DNA of 64,000 nucleotides from positions 124,001 to 188,000 of the forward strand of contig JAFXUJ010000007.1 of NCBI GenBank assembly GCA_017525025.1, read 5' to 3'. The stretch is from Elusimicrobiaceae bacterium (GTDB taxonomy: Bacteria; Elusimicrobiota; Elusimicrobia; Elusimicrobiales; Elusimicrobiaceae). The notes beneath the pieces are model-generated. The model did no database searches. It was not told the DNA's origin and saw only the letters and a program-made list of their open reading frames with translations. Below, piece by piece: positions 52,644 to 60,097 of this stretch. Position 1 is the first letter of the stretch; each line of letters starts with the position of its first letter. The position numbers were made by a program, and so were the translations under genes.

Positions 52644-52649
52644 TAAAAT
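52644..52649 (+). promoter_or_regulatory. -10 element of mutY (leaderless)
   Basis: TAAAAT ends 6 nt before the mutY ATG. The intervening AAGGTA could also act as a very close SD, so this case is less certain. Confidence 0.35.
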
Positions 52650-52655
52650 AAGGTA

Positions 52656-53669
52656 ATGAAAAATTTTTCCGCGATTTTATTAAGTTGGTATCAGGCCCAC
52701 AAGCGTAACTTGCCGTTTAGGGAAACCAAGAACCCATACCTAATTTGGCTTTCCGAAATTATTTTCCAGCAGACCCGCATTTCCCAGGGGCTTTCCTATT
52801 ATGAAAAATTTTCGAAAAGGTTTCCCTCCCCCCGCGCCTTGGCGGCTGCCCAAGAAGATGAAGTGCTGAAACTGTGGCAGGGGCTTGGGTATTACTCCCG
52901 CGCGCGTAACCTACATGCGGCTGCCAAAAGTATGAACGGAGTTTTCCCCCGTACCTATGAGGGGGTGCGCTCCCTGAAAGGGGTGGGTGATTATACGGCA
53001 GCGGCTATTTGCTCTATTGCGTACGATATGCCTTATGCGGTGGTAGATGGGAATGTGTATCGGGTACTTTCCCGGGTATTTGGAATTAAGACGCCCATAG
53101 ATAGCCCTGCCGGTAAGAGAGAATTTACGGTTTTAGCCCAAAAATTATTGGATAAAAAATATCCGGGGGAGTATAACCAGGCCATCATGGACTTCGGAGC
53201 GATAGTTTGTACGCCGCAAGTTCCCGGGTGTAAGGCGTGCCCGCTGGCTAAAATGTGCATAGCCAAGCGGGAAAATTGTATAGAGAAATTACCCGTCAAA
53301 GCGCAAAAGACAAAAATTTCCGAGCGGTTTTTCCACTATATATATGTAGAGCAAGGGAATTTTGTGTGGTTGCACAAACGTGGGGCGGGTGATATTTGGC
53401 AAAATTTGTATGAGTTACCCCTGGTGGAAACAGCTAATAGCGCTAAACTGAAAAAAGCTCCGGCTTGGTGCGGCTGCGCGAAATTATCATTTCTTGGCAA
53501 ACCTGTTAAACATGTATTGTCGCACCGTGTTATTTGGGCGCAATTGTACCGGGTAAAACTCCCCCCCACCGCCAAAGTGCCGCCGGAGTTTGTGCGTGTT
53601 AAAAAGGAAGCATTGGAAAAATACGCTATTCCTCGTCTGGTGCAGAAATTGTTGGAAAAAATCTTATAA
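52656..53669 (+). CDS. mutY: A/G-specific adenine DNA glycosylase
   Basis: 337 aa. Removes A mispaired with 8-oxoG or G. Catalytic Glu in IWLSEIIFQQTRI, helix-hairpin-helix LKGVGDYTAAAI, catalytic Asp in YAVVDGNVYRVLSR, and iron-sulfur cysteines spaced C-x6-C-x2-C-x5-C (VCTPQVPGCKACPLAKMC). The C-terminal NUDIX-like recognition domain is present (about residues 225-337). Its last 6 bases overlap the convergent lactate dehydrogenase stop. Confidence 0.95.
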   Translation: MKNFSAILLSWYQAHKRNLPFRETKNPYLIWLSEIIFQQTRISQGLSYYEKFSKRFPSPRALAAAQEDEVLKLWQGLGYYSRARNLHAAAKSMNGVFPRTYEGVRSLKGVGDYTAAAICSIAYDMPYAVVDGNVYRVLSRVFGIKTPIDSPAGKREFTVLAQKLLDKKYPGEYNQAIMDFGAIVCTPQVPGCKACPLAKMCIAKRENCIEKLPVKAQKTKISERFFHYIYVEQGNFVWLHKRGAGDIWQNLYELPLVETANSAKLKKAPAWCGCAKLSFLGKPVKHVLSHRVIWAQLYRVKLPPTAKVPPEFVRVKKEALEKYAIPRLVQKLLEKIL

Positions 53670-54632
53670 TTCTTCCGCGCCGGCTTTCCGGGCTGTTTCT
53701 TTGAGGATATCTGCGGATTTTTTAAGAGCCAGGGCTTCATGGCCGTCCAATGAAATAGGTATTTGCAATTCTATGCCGTTTTTACCTACAATGGCCGGCA
53801 TACTTAATGTAATGTCGCTAATCCCATATGCGCCGTGCATTAAATTAGAAACAGGAAGTACCGATTTTTCATCGCGAACAATGGCCTCACAAATGCGTTT
53901 GACGGCCATGGCAATTCCGTAATACGTGGCTTTTTTGCGTTGGATAATTTCATATGCACTTTGTTTTACTTCATTCGCAATTTGCTCCATATGTTCTTCG
54001 TGGTTGTGTACCCCGCGCATGGTACAAAATTTTTGTATGGGTACGCCGGCTACGTTAGCCGTGCTCCACACGGCAATTTCGCTATCCCCGTGTTCCCCGA
54101 TAATAAAGGCATGTATGCTGCGGCTGTCTACGTTTAAGTGATTGCCGAGAATCTCGCGAAAGCGTGCCGTGTCCAATACCGTGCCGGAACCCAACACCCG
54201 GTTTTCAGGGAGTCCACTCAATTTTAGGGCCGTATACGTTAAAATATCTACCGGGTTGGCTACGACGAGCAAAATGCCCTTATAGTTGCGTTTTTTTATT
54301 TCCGGGATAATTTGCTTAAAAATACCGACATTTTTTTGTACTAAGTCCAAGCGTGTTTCGCCGGGTTTTTGGTTGGCTCCGGCTGTGATAATTACCATGG
54401 CGGCGTCTGTGATATCGTCATAATTTCCGGCATAAATTTTCATGGGGCGGGCGTAAGCCTTGCCGTGAGAAATATCCATGGCTTCTCCTTCGGCTTTGCT
54501 TTGGTCTCTATCTATTAAAACCATTTCGCTAAACAATCCGCTTTGCATGAGGGCAAACGCACTGGCCGCCCCCACAAACCCACAACCGATAACGGCTACT
54601 TTTCTATCATTGATTTCACAAGAATTTGTCAT
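53664..54632 (-). CDS. ldh: L-lactate dehydrogenase
   Basis: 322 aa. Reduces pyruvate to lactate with NADH. Rossmann VAVIGCGFVGAASAFAL, substrate loop GANQKPGETRLDL with Gln at the position that favours lactate over malate dehydrogenase activity, NPVDILTY, and IGEHGDSEIAVW with the catalytic His. SD GGGGGAAA; a -10 TATAAT lies 22 nt upstream of the ATG. Tail overlaps mutY by 6 bp. Confidence 0.95.
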   Translation of the reverse strand: MTNSCEINDRKVAVIGCGFVGAASAFALMQSGLFSEMVLIDRDQSKAEGEAMDISHGKAYARPMKIYAGNYDDITDAAMVIITAGANQKPGETRLDLVQKNVGIFKQIIPEIKKRNYKGILLVVANPVDILTYTALKLSGLPENRVLGSGTVLDTARFREILGNHLNVDSRSIHAFIIGEHGDSEIAVWSTANVAGVPIQKFCTMRGVHNHEEHMEQIANEVKQSAYEIIQRKKATYYGIAMAVKRICEAIVRDEKSVLPVSNLMHGAYGISDITLSMPAIVGKNGIELQIPISLDGHEALALKKSADILKETARKAGAEEL

Positions 54633-54662
54633 AAGATTTCCCCCATATTTGATTATTATATG

Positions 54663-54694
54663 AAAAAAATACCCGTCCTTGCGGGCGGGTATTT
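54663..54694 (-). terminator. Terminator of the FadL-like gene
   Basis: ACCCGTCC / GGGCGGGT-type stem with TTGC loop; A7 on the left gives a T-run on the minus strand. Confidence 0.8.
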
Positions 54695-54710
54695 GTATTA
54701 TACGGCAGTA

Positions 54711-55937
54711 CTAGAATTTATAACCGAAGGTCAAGGAAAGAATATCACTGGATCCATCGGTATATTTAGCGGGCAAGTTGCTGTACTGGGCGCTAGTAGT
54801 ACCGCTTAAATCTTTAATGAAGATATGGGAATAACCCAGGTCAGCACTCCACGTATTCGTGCGGTACCCTACACCGGCGCTGAGGAGATGTCTGTCATCA
54901 GCGGGAACCAAGGTATCCATGTAGCGATCGTTGATAGGCGATTGGTCAAAGGTGTAGCCTGCACGAACGGCCCAGTTTTGGTTGATCTTATATTCCGTAC
55001 CGAAGTTTACGCGGATAACGTCTTTGTATTTTTTTTGGTTCTTAATATCCGGGCTGGTAAATTCGTTTTTATATTCAATCAAAATTTGATCATAGGAACT
55101 CCAGAAAGTTCCCACAATGCCGGCTTCCAATGTCCAGTTATCGGTTGCGCGAAAAGTGGTACCGAATGAAATGCTGTCCGGTAAGGTAATATAACCCAAC
55201 GCATCTGCATTTTTCATATTTACCGGGTACGAAGGGGCTGGGTAGTCATTACCGCTGGCCGTGCGTACATAACCGGAAAGTTCTTGTTTGACTTTCGTGC
55301 GGTACATACCACCGAAAGACCAACGTTCTGCCCAGTTCGGCCGGTAAGTAAAGGAATAATTTCCCCCCCAAGCCACACCTGTACCGTGGATTTTAATAGA
55401 ATCGGACAAGGCCTGCATATACATCTTTTGAGTAAAGTCAATGGTCATAGCCTCTAATCCCATAGCCAACGACCATTCATCACTAGCGTGTACGGCAATA
55501 GTCGGTGTAATGGAAATGGTTTCTAAATTTACTTCATAGGCCAAATTGCTACCGGGCCATGTTTGGTAGTTTTTATATTTCCCGCCTAAACCATAGCGTG
55601 AAAATGCGCCAATACCAAAACTAATTTGGTCGCTAAGTTTGGCCGTAGCATAGGCGCTGGGTAAAAAGAAAGTTTCGTCTTCAAAAGAACTGGTACTGCC
55701 CGCGATAGTGGTGGTAGCTTCGGGGCGTATGAATGTAGCAGATACTTGTGCCTGCACACGATCTAGTTCGGTAATCAGCGAGGGGTTCGTGGCCAAAGAA
55801 GCAGGTTCGGCATCATTTGCCATTACGGCTCCACCCATGGCGGTAGAGCGGCCGCTGTATTCATACAGGGCAAATCCCGCACCGAAAGACATATCGGCTA
55901 GCAGGATAGAGCACATCAATATAACTAGTTTTTTCAT
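54711..55937 (-). CDS. FadL/OmpP1-family outer-membrane porin
   Basis: 408 aa with a signal peptide ending ADMSFGA. FALYEYSGRSTAMGGAVMANDAEPASLATNPSLIT is the FadL hatch-like N-terminus (compare the NPA motif). The rest is alternating amphipathic beta strands ending in Phe (LSLTFGYKF), the outer-membrane barrel signal. Family members import hydrophobic compounds such as long-chain fatty acids. SD AAGGAAAT. Downstream of the YfgM-like gene, with a hairpin between. Confidence 0.87.
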   Translation of the reverse strand: MKKLVILMCSILLADMSFGAGFALYEYSGRSTAMGGAVMANDAEPASLATNPSLITELDRVQAQVSATFIRPEATTTIAGSTSSFEDETFFLPSAYATAKLSDQISFGIGAFSRYGLGGKYKNYQTWPGSNLAYEVNLETISITPTIAVHASDEWSLAMGLEAMTIDFTQKMYMQALSDSIKIHGTGVAWGGNYSFTYRPNWAERWSFGGMYRTKVKQELSGYVRTASGNDYPAPSYPVNMKNADALGYITLPDSISFGTTFRATDNWTLEAGIVGTFWSSYDQILIEYKNEFTSPDIKNQKKYKDVIRVNFGTEYKINQNWAVRAGYTFDQSPINDRYMDTLVPADDRHLLSAGVGYRTNTWSADLGYSHIFIKDLSGTTSAQYSNLPAKYTDGSSDILSLTFGYKF

Positions 55938-55963
55938 AATATTTCCTTTTATAATTTAAGATG

Positions 55964-55999
55964 AAATACCCGTCTATTCCGAAAAACAGACGGGTATTT
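55964..55999. terminator. Hairpin between YfgM-like and FadL-like genes
   Basis: 12-bp stem AAATACCCGTCT / AGACGGGTATTT with a 12-nt loop. On the minus strand it is followed by only a weak T-run, so read-through into the FadL-like gene is possible. Confidence 0.6.
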
Positions 56000-56000
56000 T

Positions 56001-56660
56001 TTATTTTTGCAGTTCAGAGAGTTTGTCTTTGGCAATAGTCCCAAAATAAGTTTTGGTGTGGTTTTCCAAGAGATATTTGTAGGATTCTATCGCTTGGGTT
56101 TTGTTGCCGGCGAGTTCTTGGCTCAGGGCCAACGTAAGATAGGCTTGCGGAAGAGCAAAGCTTTTGGAATTGTTGGCAATAAAATTATTCATTATATCAA
56201 TAGCAGCTTGATAATCTTGCGACGCTTGTAAAGAAGCCGCTTGCGAGAGCGTCGCCAACGTGCGGACGGTTTCGTTTTTATCTGCCGTTAATTCCTTATA
56301 TACATTGGCGGCTTGCGCAAAGTTTTCGGTGGAGAAAAGGAAATCTCCCTTTAATAATTGCGCGTAGGCAGCCGCCGGAGTGCCTGGGTAATCGGCGGAC
56401 AGTTGATCTAATTGCTTAAATCCGACTTCTTGACCTTCTTGCAAAAACGTAAGTTGTGCCTGATAGTAAGCAGCCCAGGAATTTTCGGTTACTTTTTTAA
56501 GGTGGTTGGTGTAGAGAATTACACCGGTTGTTGCCAACGCTAAAATAACAAGCGTAACGAGTACGCGGGTTTGATGTTTTTTATAAAAACGGACGGTCTT
56601 GGTTAACAAATTAACTAAGATGTCATTGTTTTCCGCCGCAGCGGTAGTTTGTGTAGTCAT
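56001..56660 (-). CDS. YfgM-like membrane-anchored TPR protein
   Basis: 219 aa from ATG 56660, chosen because -10 TATAAT (56672-56667) ends exactly 6 nt upstream; a GTG two codons earlier would overlap the transcription start. One membrane helix (about residues 35-57, VLVTLVILALATTGVILYTNHL), then TPR-like helices (AAYAQLLKGDFLFSTENFAQAANVYKEL). This topology matches YfgM/TPR_21 proteins that work with the Sec translocon or periplasmic chaperones. Confidence 0.8.
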   Translation of the reverse strand: MTTQTTAAAENNDILVNLLTKTVRFYKKHQTRVLVTLVILALATTGVILYTNHLKKVTENSWAAYYQAQLTFLQEGQEVGFKQLDQLSADYPGTPAAAYAQLLKGDFLFSTENFAQAANVYKELTADKNETVRTLATLSQAASLQASQDYQAAIDIMNNFIANNSKSFALPQAYLTLALSQELAGNKTQAIESYKYLLENHTKTYFGTIAKDKLSELQK

Positions 56661-56697
56661 ATACACATTATAGTAAATTTAAGTGCGGTATACACGA

Positions 56698-57204
56698 CTA
56701 GGCCCAATCTTCTTCAGTCAATTGGCGGCATTCTATACCGGTGCGTTGCAAGAAATAAATGCCTTCTTGGCTGCGGTCATATAAGTTTTTGAAGAAAACT
56801 TTTTTGATGCCCGCGCTGATAATTACTTTGGCACAATGCACGCAAGGAGACCACGTTACGTAAATCGTCCCTCCCTCGGTGCTAATGCCGTTTTTGGCCG
56901 CAAAGGCAATGGCATTTTGTTCGGCGTGTAATTCATTATCAATGGAGAATTTACCATGCAAATCGTAAAAGGTACGACTGCTTGCAAATTCTTCATAAGA
57001 AGAAAAATGATCTTTGTATTGTTCTTGGTAAAGATTGCGGAAATAATCTTCACAGTGGGTTTGCCCGGCGGCTGTGCCGTTAAAACCGATACTGATGACG
57101 CGGCTGTCTTTTACCAGTACCGCGCCGACGTGTAAGCGGCAACAGGTGGACTGTTCGGCCACCAAATCTGCCATTTTAATAAAAAGTTTATGTTCGTTTT
57201 TCAT
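56698..57204 (-). CDS. dCMP deaminase (ComE-like cytidine deaminase fold)
   Basis: 168 aa. Zinc site HAEQNAIAFAAKNG and TWSPCVHCAKVIISAGI (His/Glu and PCxxC) of the deoxycytidylate deaminase family; MADLVAEQSTCCRLHVGAVLVKDSRVISIGFNG is its N-terminal signature. Makes dUMP from dCMP for dTTP synthesis. Short leader: -10 TACAAT ends 11 nt before the ATG and no SD is seen. Confidence 0.93.
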   Translation of the reverse strand: MKNEHKLFIKMADLVAEQSTCCRLHVGAVLVKDSRVISIGFNGTAAGQTHCEDYFRNLYQEQYKDHFSSYEEFASSRTFYDLHGKFSIDNELHAEQNAIAFAAKNGISTEGGTIYVTWSPCVHCAKVIISAGIKKVFFKNLYDRSQEGIYFLQRTGIECRQLTEEDWA

Positions 57205-57224
57205 GGGGTAACTTTATTGTAGCA

Positions 57225-58193
57225 TTAAATGGCAGGGATGAGGGCCTGACTCCAAAATTGTTGGAAGTGCTGTGGCGTGCCGGAATTTTCATTATGAAGT
57301 TGCATAATTTGTTTGTAAGACTCTATCGCACGAGGAAAGATGTCTTTATGTGCGGATATGAACTGCAACATTTTAGCAGAGTACAGCGATAAATTAGCCG
57401 CTGCATAGTTATAATTGCGTACGATAGTAATTCCTTTTTCCGTATGACGGGCGTGATAGTTTTGTACGCCGGCAAATAAACCGTGGTGCTTCTGCAAAGA
57501 CGTAAAGGCCTCCTTGGCGGCTTCAAATTCTTCTAAGGCATTGGAAAAATTAGTCCGCAAATAGACCCAACCCGCTATATTTTCCGGATTCTGTTGGCTT
57601 ACAATTTCCGGTAGATGGTCATAGGCTTCCATAAGCGCTTTTACCGTAGTAGCATTTGTATATATTTCTTCCGGAGAAACAGTAGTTTCTTTTCCGGGGA
57701 TGTCTTGGATGAGCACGGTTCGTCCATTAAGGGAAAGGGTGGCGGCTTGGGTACCCTGGCTGTTTACCTCGGTCTTTAGGGTATAACCTAAGAGGTGGGC
57801 CCGGTCAAGTGCTTCGCCCCAATGGTACAAAATGCCGTTCAGGTGCTGTTTAAGACGAATGACTTGTAGTTGATTTTGAACGATGAGGTCTGCATTATCC
57901 GTTAAGCCGGAAGAAGAGGCAGATGAACTGTTGTTGAGTGAAAGGGATTTCTGTTTCCACAGTTGTTCTTGAGCCGTCTGTAACTCCTTGCCAACAATGC
58001 TCCAACTCGTATGATAGCTCTTTTGCATGGCGTTTTGGAGCGATGGGTTGGTTACTCGGGATGTTTGTGATAACAAAACGGTTTCTTCCCCGGCCCGAAG
58101 GGAGCGGAGAAATTGAGCACTTGGGGATACTTGGGCTGTAGCCGGAATGGCAATCACCACAAGAGAAAGGAACAACAAATATAAATTTTTCAT
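57225..58193 (-). CDS. Secreted helical protein of unknown function
   Basis: 322 aa with a signal peptide (LYLLFLSLVVIAIPATAQ). The mature part is predicted helical with no Cys and no motif I know. Strong SD GGAGGAGG. Its promoter has the TAGGTC-type motif shared with the genes at 18863 and 29821, although the three proteins are not similar in sequence. Confidence 0.65.
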   Translation of the reverse strand: MKNLYLLFLSLVVIAIPATAQVSPSAQFLRSLRAGEETVLLSQTSRVTNPSLQNAMQKSYHTSWSIVGKELQTAQEQLWKQKSLSLNNSSSASSSGLTDNADLIVQNQLQVIRLKQHLNGILYHWGEALDRAHLLGYTLKTEVNSQGTQAATLSLNGRTVLIQDIPGKETTVSPEEIYTNATTVKALMEAYDHLPEIVSQQNPENIAGWVYLRTNFSNALEEFEAAKEAFTSLQKHHGLFAGVQNYHARHTEKGITIVRNYNYAAANLSLYSAKMLQFISAHKDIFPRAIESYKQIMQLHNENSGTPQHFQQFWSQALIPAI

Positions 58194-58210
58194 ATACGCC
58201 TCCTCCTTAT

Positions 58211-58255
58211 ATTATAGGCATCTGCCTAAACGGGACACAAGGGTCAAAGGACCTA
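58211..58255 (-). promoter_or_regulatory. Promoter with TAGGTC-type motif, copy 2
   Basis: Minus strand: TAGGTCCTTTGACCCTTGT (58255 to 58237) overlapping -35 TTGTGT (58240-58235), 18-bp spacer, -10 TATAAT (58216-58211). A second TAGGTC lies 24 bp upstream of the first. Confidence 0.6.
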
Positions 58256-58289
58256 GTTGTACATAGGTTTTTAGACCTAGATGTTTAAA

Positions 58290-58622
58290 TTACCACTTTT
58301 TAAATACGAAGAATACCGCAGCTACCAGGCAGAGAAATCCAACGAAGTGATTCCATTTAAATGATTCTTTGAAGTAAATAGCCGAAAACCCGGCAAAAAC
58401 CACCAACGTAATGACTTCTTGCATTACTTTTAATTGTGTAACCGAAAAATAGACATTTCCCAGGCGGTTGGCTGGTACTTGCAGGCAATACTCAAAAAAT
58501 GCAATCCCCCAACTGGCTAATACCATGAGCCACAAAGCACTGTTTTTAAATTTCAAATGCCCGTACCAAGCTACCGTCATAAATAAATTAGAGGCACAAA
58601 GAAGTAAAATAGGCTTCCACAT
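58290..58622 (-). CDS. DUF486/DMT-family small membrane protein
   Basis: 110 aa, four membrane helices. LLLCASNLFMTVAWYGHLKFKN and WGIAFFEYCLQVPANRLG...FSVTQLKVMQEVITLVVFAGFSAIYFKE are the DUF486 signatures. Likely a small drug/metabolite transporter-superfamily protein working as a dimer; substrate unknown. Leaderless: TATAAT (58635-58630) ends 7 nt before the ATG. Confidence 0.92.
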   Translation of the reverse strand: MWKPILLLCASNLFMTVAWYGHLKFKNSALWLMVLASWGIAFFEYCLQVPANRLGNVYFSVTQLKVMQEVITLVVFAGFSAIYFKESFKWNHFVGFLCLVAAVFFVFKKW

Positions 58623-58716
58623 ATTTCATATTATATCATTTTTCGTCGGTAAAGAAAGGTTTGCAATAAAATAGATTTTTATCGGGTTTTAAAGAAGTAA
58701 GACTAAAAATTTGGGG

Positions 58717-58745
58717 GCCGGATCTGAAGCCGGATTTAATATAAT
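58717..58745 (+). promoter_or_regulatory. tolC-macAB promoter with direct repeats
   Basis: GCCGGAT at 58717-58723 and 58729-58735 (12 bp apart) cover the -35 position; -10 TATAAT at 58740-58745, 6 nt before ATG 58752. Repeats may be an activator or repressor site. Confidence 0.45.
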
Positions 58746-58751
58746 ATGTAT

Positions 58752-60095
58752 ATGAGATATTTTTTCTTTTTCCTTATAATGGGTGTAGGCTTTGTGCCTT
58801 GTGTTTGGGCAGAAACCAACGAATCCAACTCGTTGGAGACGGCAACTGCCCTAGCGATTCAACCGGTAGTCTCCCGAGAGATAGATTCCTTGCTTGCCGG
58901 TGAGCTGACTTTAGATACGTGTATTCGCATTGCCTTAGCACAAAGTCCCAAAGCGCTTAGTGCCCAATTAGGTGTGCAAGAGGCGCACGTGGGGCTCAAC
59001 TTGGCCCGAGGCGAATTTTTACCGACGGCGTCAGTAGGGGCTTCGCAAAGTTATACCGTTTCCAAACCGGCGGGTGCTTCTTCCTATACGGATTCGGATG
59101 ATTCCAACGTATATGCTCAGGCACAGTTGGCTATTTCCGGCATAACGGATAAATTGCGGGCGGTTAAAATACAAAAATTACAGTTGGAACAAGCCGAGCT
59201 GGAGTTGAAAAATCAAACAAACCAAATTTCTCGTACGGTTAAAAAAGCATATTATGCGTTGCTTTCTGCACAACGTACGGTAAATATCCGCACCAAATCG
59301 CGCGACTTGTACCAGGAACAATACGAACGTTCCGCTGCGTATTATAAACAAGGTTTGCGCCCCAAAGTGGATGTTACCACGGCGGAAGTGAATTTAAACA
59401 ATGAGAGGTTGCGTTTAATCCGTGCGGAAAATGCCGTCAAAACGGCTTCGGCCAATTTGGCGAATGCAATGGGTATTACTACGCCCCGTTTGCTGAAACT
59501 GACCGACATAGATGAGTTGGAACAAATGGATATCCCGTTTGATCAAGCCGTTAAGACCGCGTATGCCAACCGGCCCGATATTTTATCATCACAAACGAAT
59601 GCCGAAATCGGCCAAATTAAGTTGAATCAAGCTAAGTTTAATTATCTACCCACACTTTCATTATCAGCCGGATACCGTAAGTATGATGAAGATTTCCATT
59701 TAGATAATGAGGAAGGACGGTTGATGGTGTCGTTAGATTGGCCGATTTTCAATGCCTTCAAAACGTACAACGGTGTCAAACAGGCTCGCATCAATTTAGA
59801 TAGAATCAACAACAATAATCGTAGTATGTCAAATGATGTGTTTTTAGAAGTGCAAAGTGCCTACATCCATTTGCAAGAAGCGGCGGAAAGTATCCCCATA
59901 GCACAACTGAATGTGGAAAAGGCCAAAGAGAATTTAGGATTAGCCCAAGGGCGTTATAACGAGGGCATTGGAGATGTAATTGAATTGAAAGATGCCGAAG
60001 TGGCTTATACCGACGCAGAGCTGAGCTTGCTCACGGCCCGGTATGATTATGCTTCGGCTGTGGCAGATTTAAAACAAGCAATGGGAACGAACTGA
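58752..60095 (+). CDS. TolC-family outer-membrane efflux protein
   Basis: 447 aa from ATG 58752 (6 nt after the -10); an ATG at 58746 abuts the -10 and would not be transcribed. Signal peptide YFFFFLIMGVGFVPCVWA. Two OEP repeats: LTLDTCIRIALAQSPKALSAQLGVQEAHVGLNLARGEFLP and the later YNEGIGDVIELKDAEVAYTDAELSLLTARYDYASAVADL. Forms the trimeric outer-membrane duct for the MacAB pump encoded next. Confidence 0.92.
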   Translation: MRYFFFFLIMGVGFVPCVWAETNESNSLETATALAIQPVVSREIDSLLAGELTLDTCIRIALAQSPKALSAQLGVQEAHVGLNLARGEFLPTASVGASQSYTVSKPAGASSYTDSDDSNVYAQAQLAISGITDKLRAVKIQKLQLEQAELELKNQTNQISRTVKKAYYALLSAQRTVNIRTKSRDLYQEQYERSAAYYKQGLRPKVDVTTAEVNLNNERLRLIRAENAVKTASANLANAMGITTPRLLKLTDIDELEQMDIPFDQAVKTAYANRPDILSSQTNAEIGQIKLNQAKFNYLPTLSLSAGYRKYDEDFHLDNEEGRLMVSLDWPIFNAFKTYNGVKQARINLDRINNNNRSMSNDVFLEVQSAYIHLQEAAESIPIAQLNVEKAKENLGLAQGRYNEGIGDVIELKDAEVAYTDAELSLLTARYDYASAVADLKQAMGTN

Positions 60096-60097
60096 TT

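Larger units (their letters stand above)
52290..52655. promoter_or_regulatory. Divergent intergenic region with DnaA-box-like sites
   Basis: 366 bp. TTATTCACA at 52315-52323 and its inverted copy TGTGAATAA at 52412-52420 match the DnaA-box consensus TTATNCACA. The first overlaps a dyad TTCACAA tag TTGTGAA (52318-52334). Between them lies AT-rich DNA with an inverted repeat GACATAT (52344-52350) / ATATGTC (52369-52375). The rest, up to mutY, holds a weak mutY promoter and nothing else recognisable. Candidate origin or autoregulatory operator. Confidence 0.4.
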
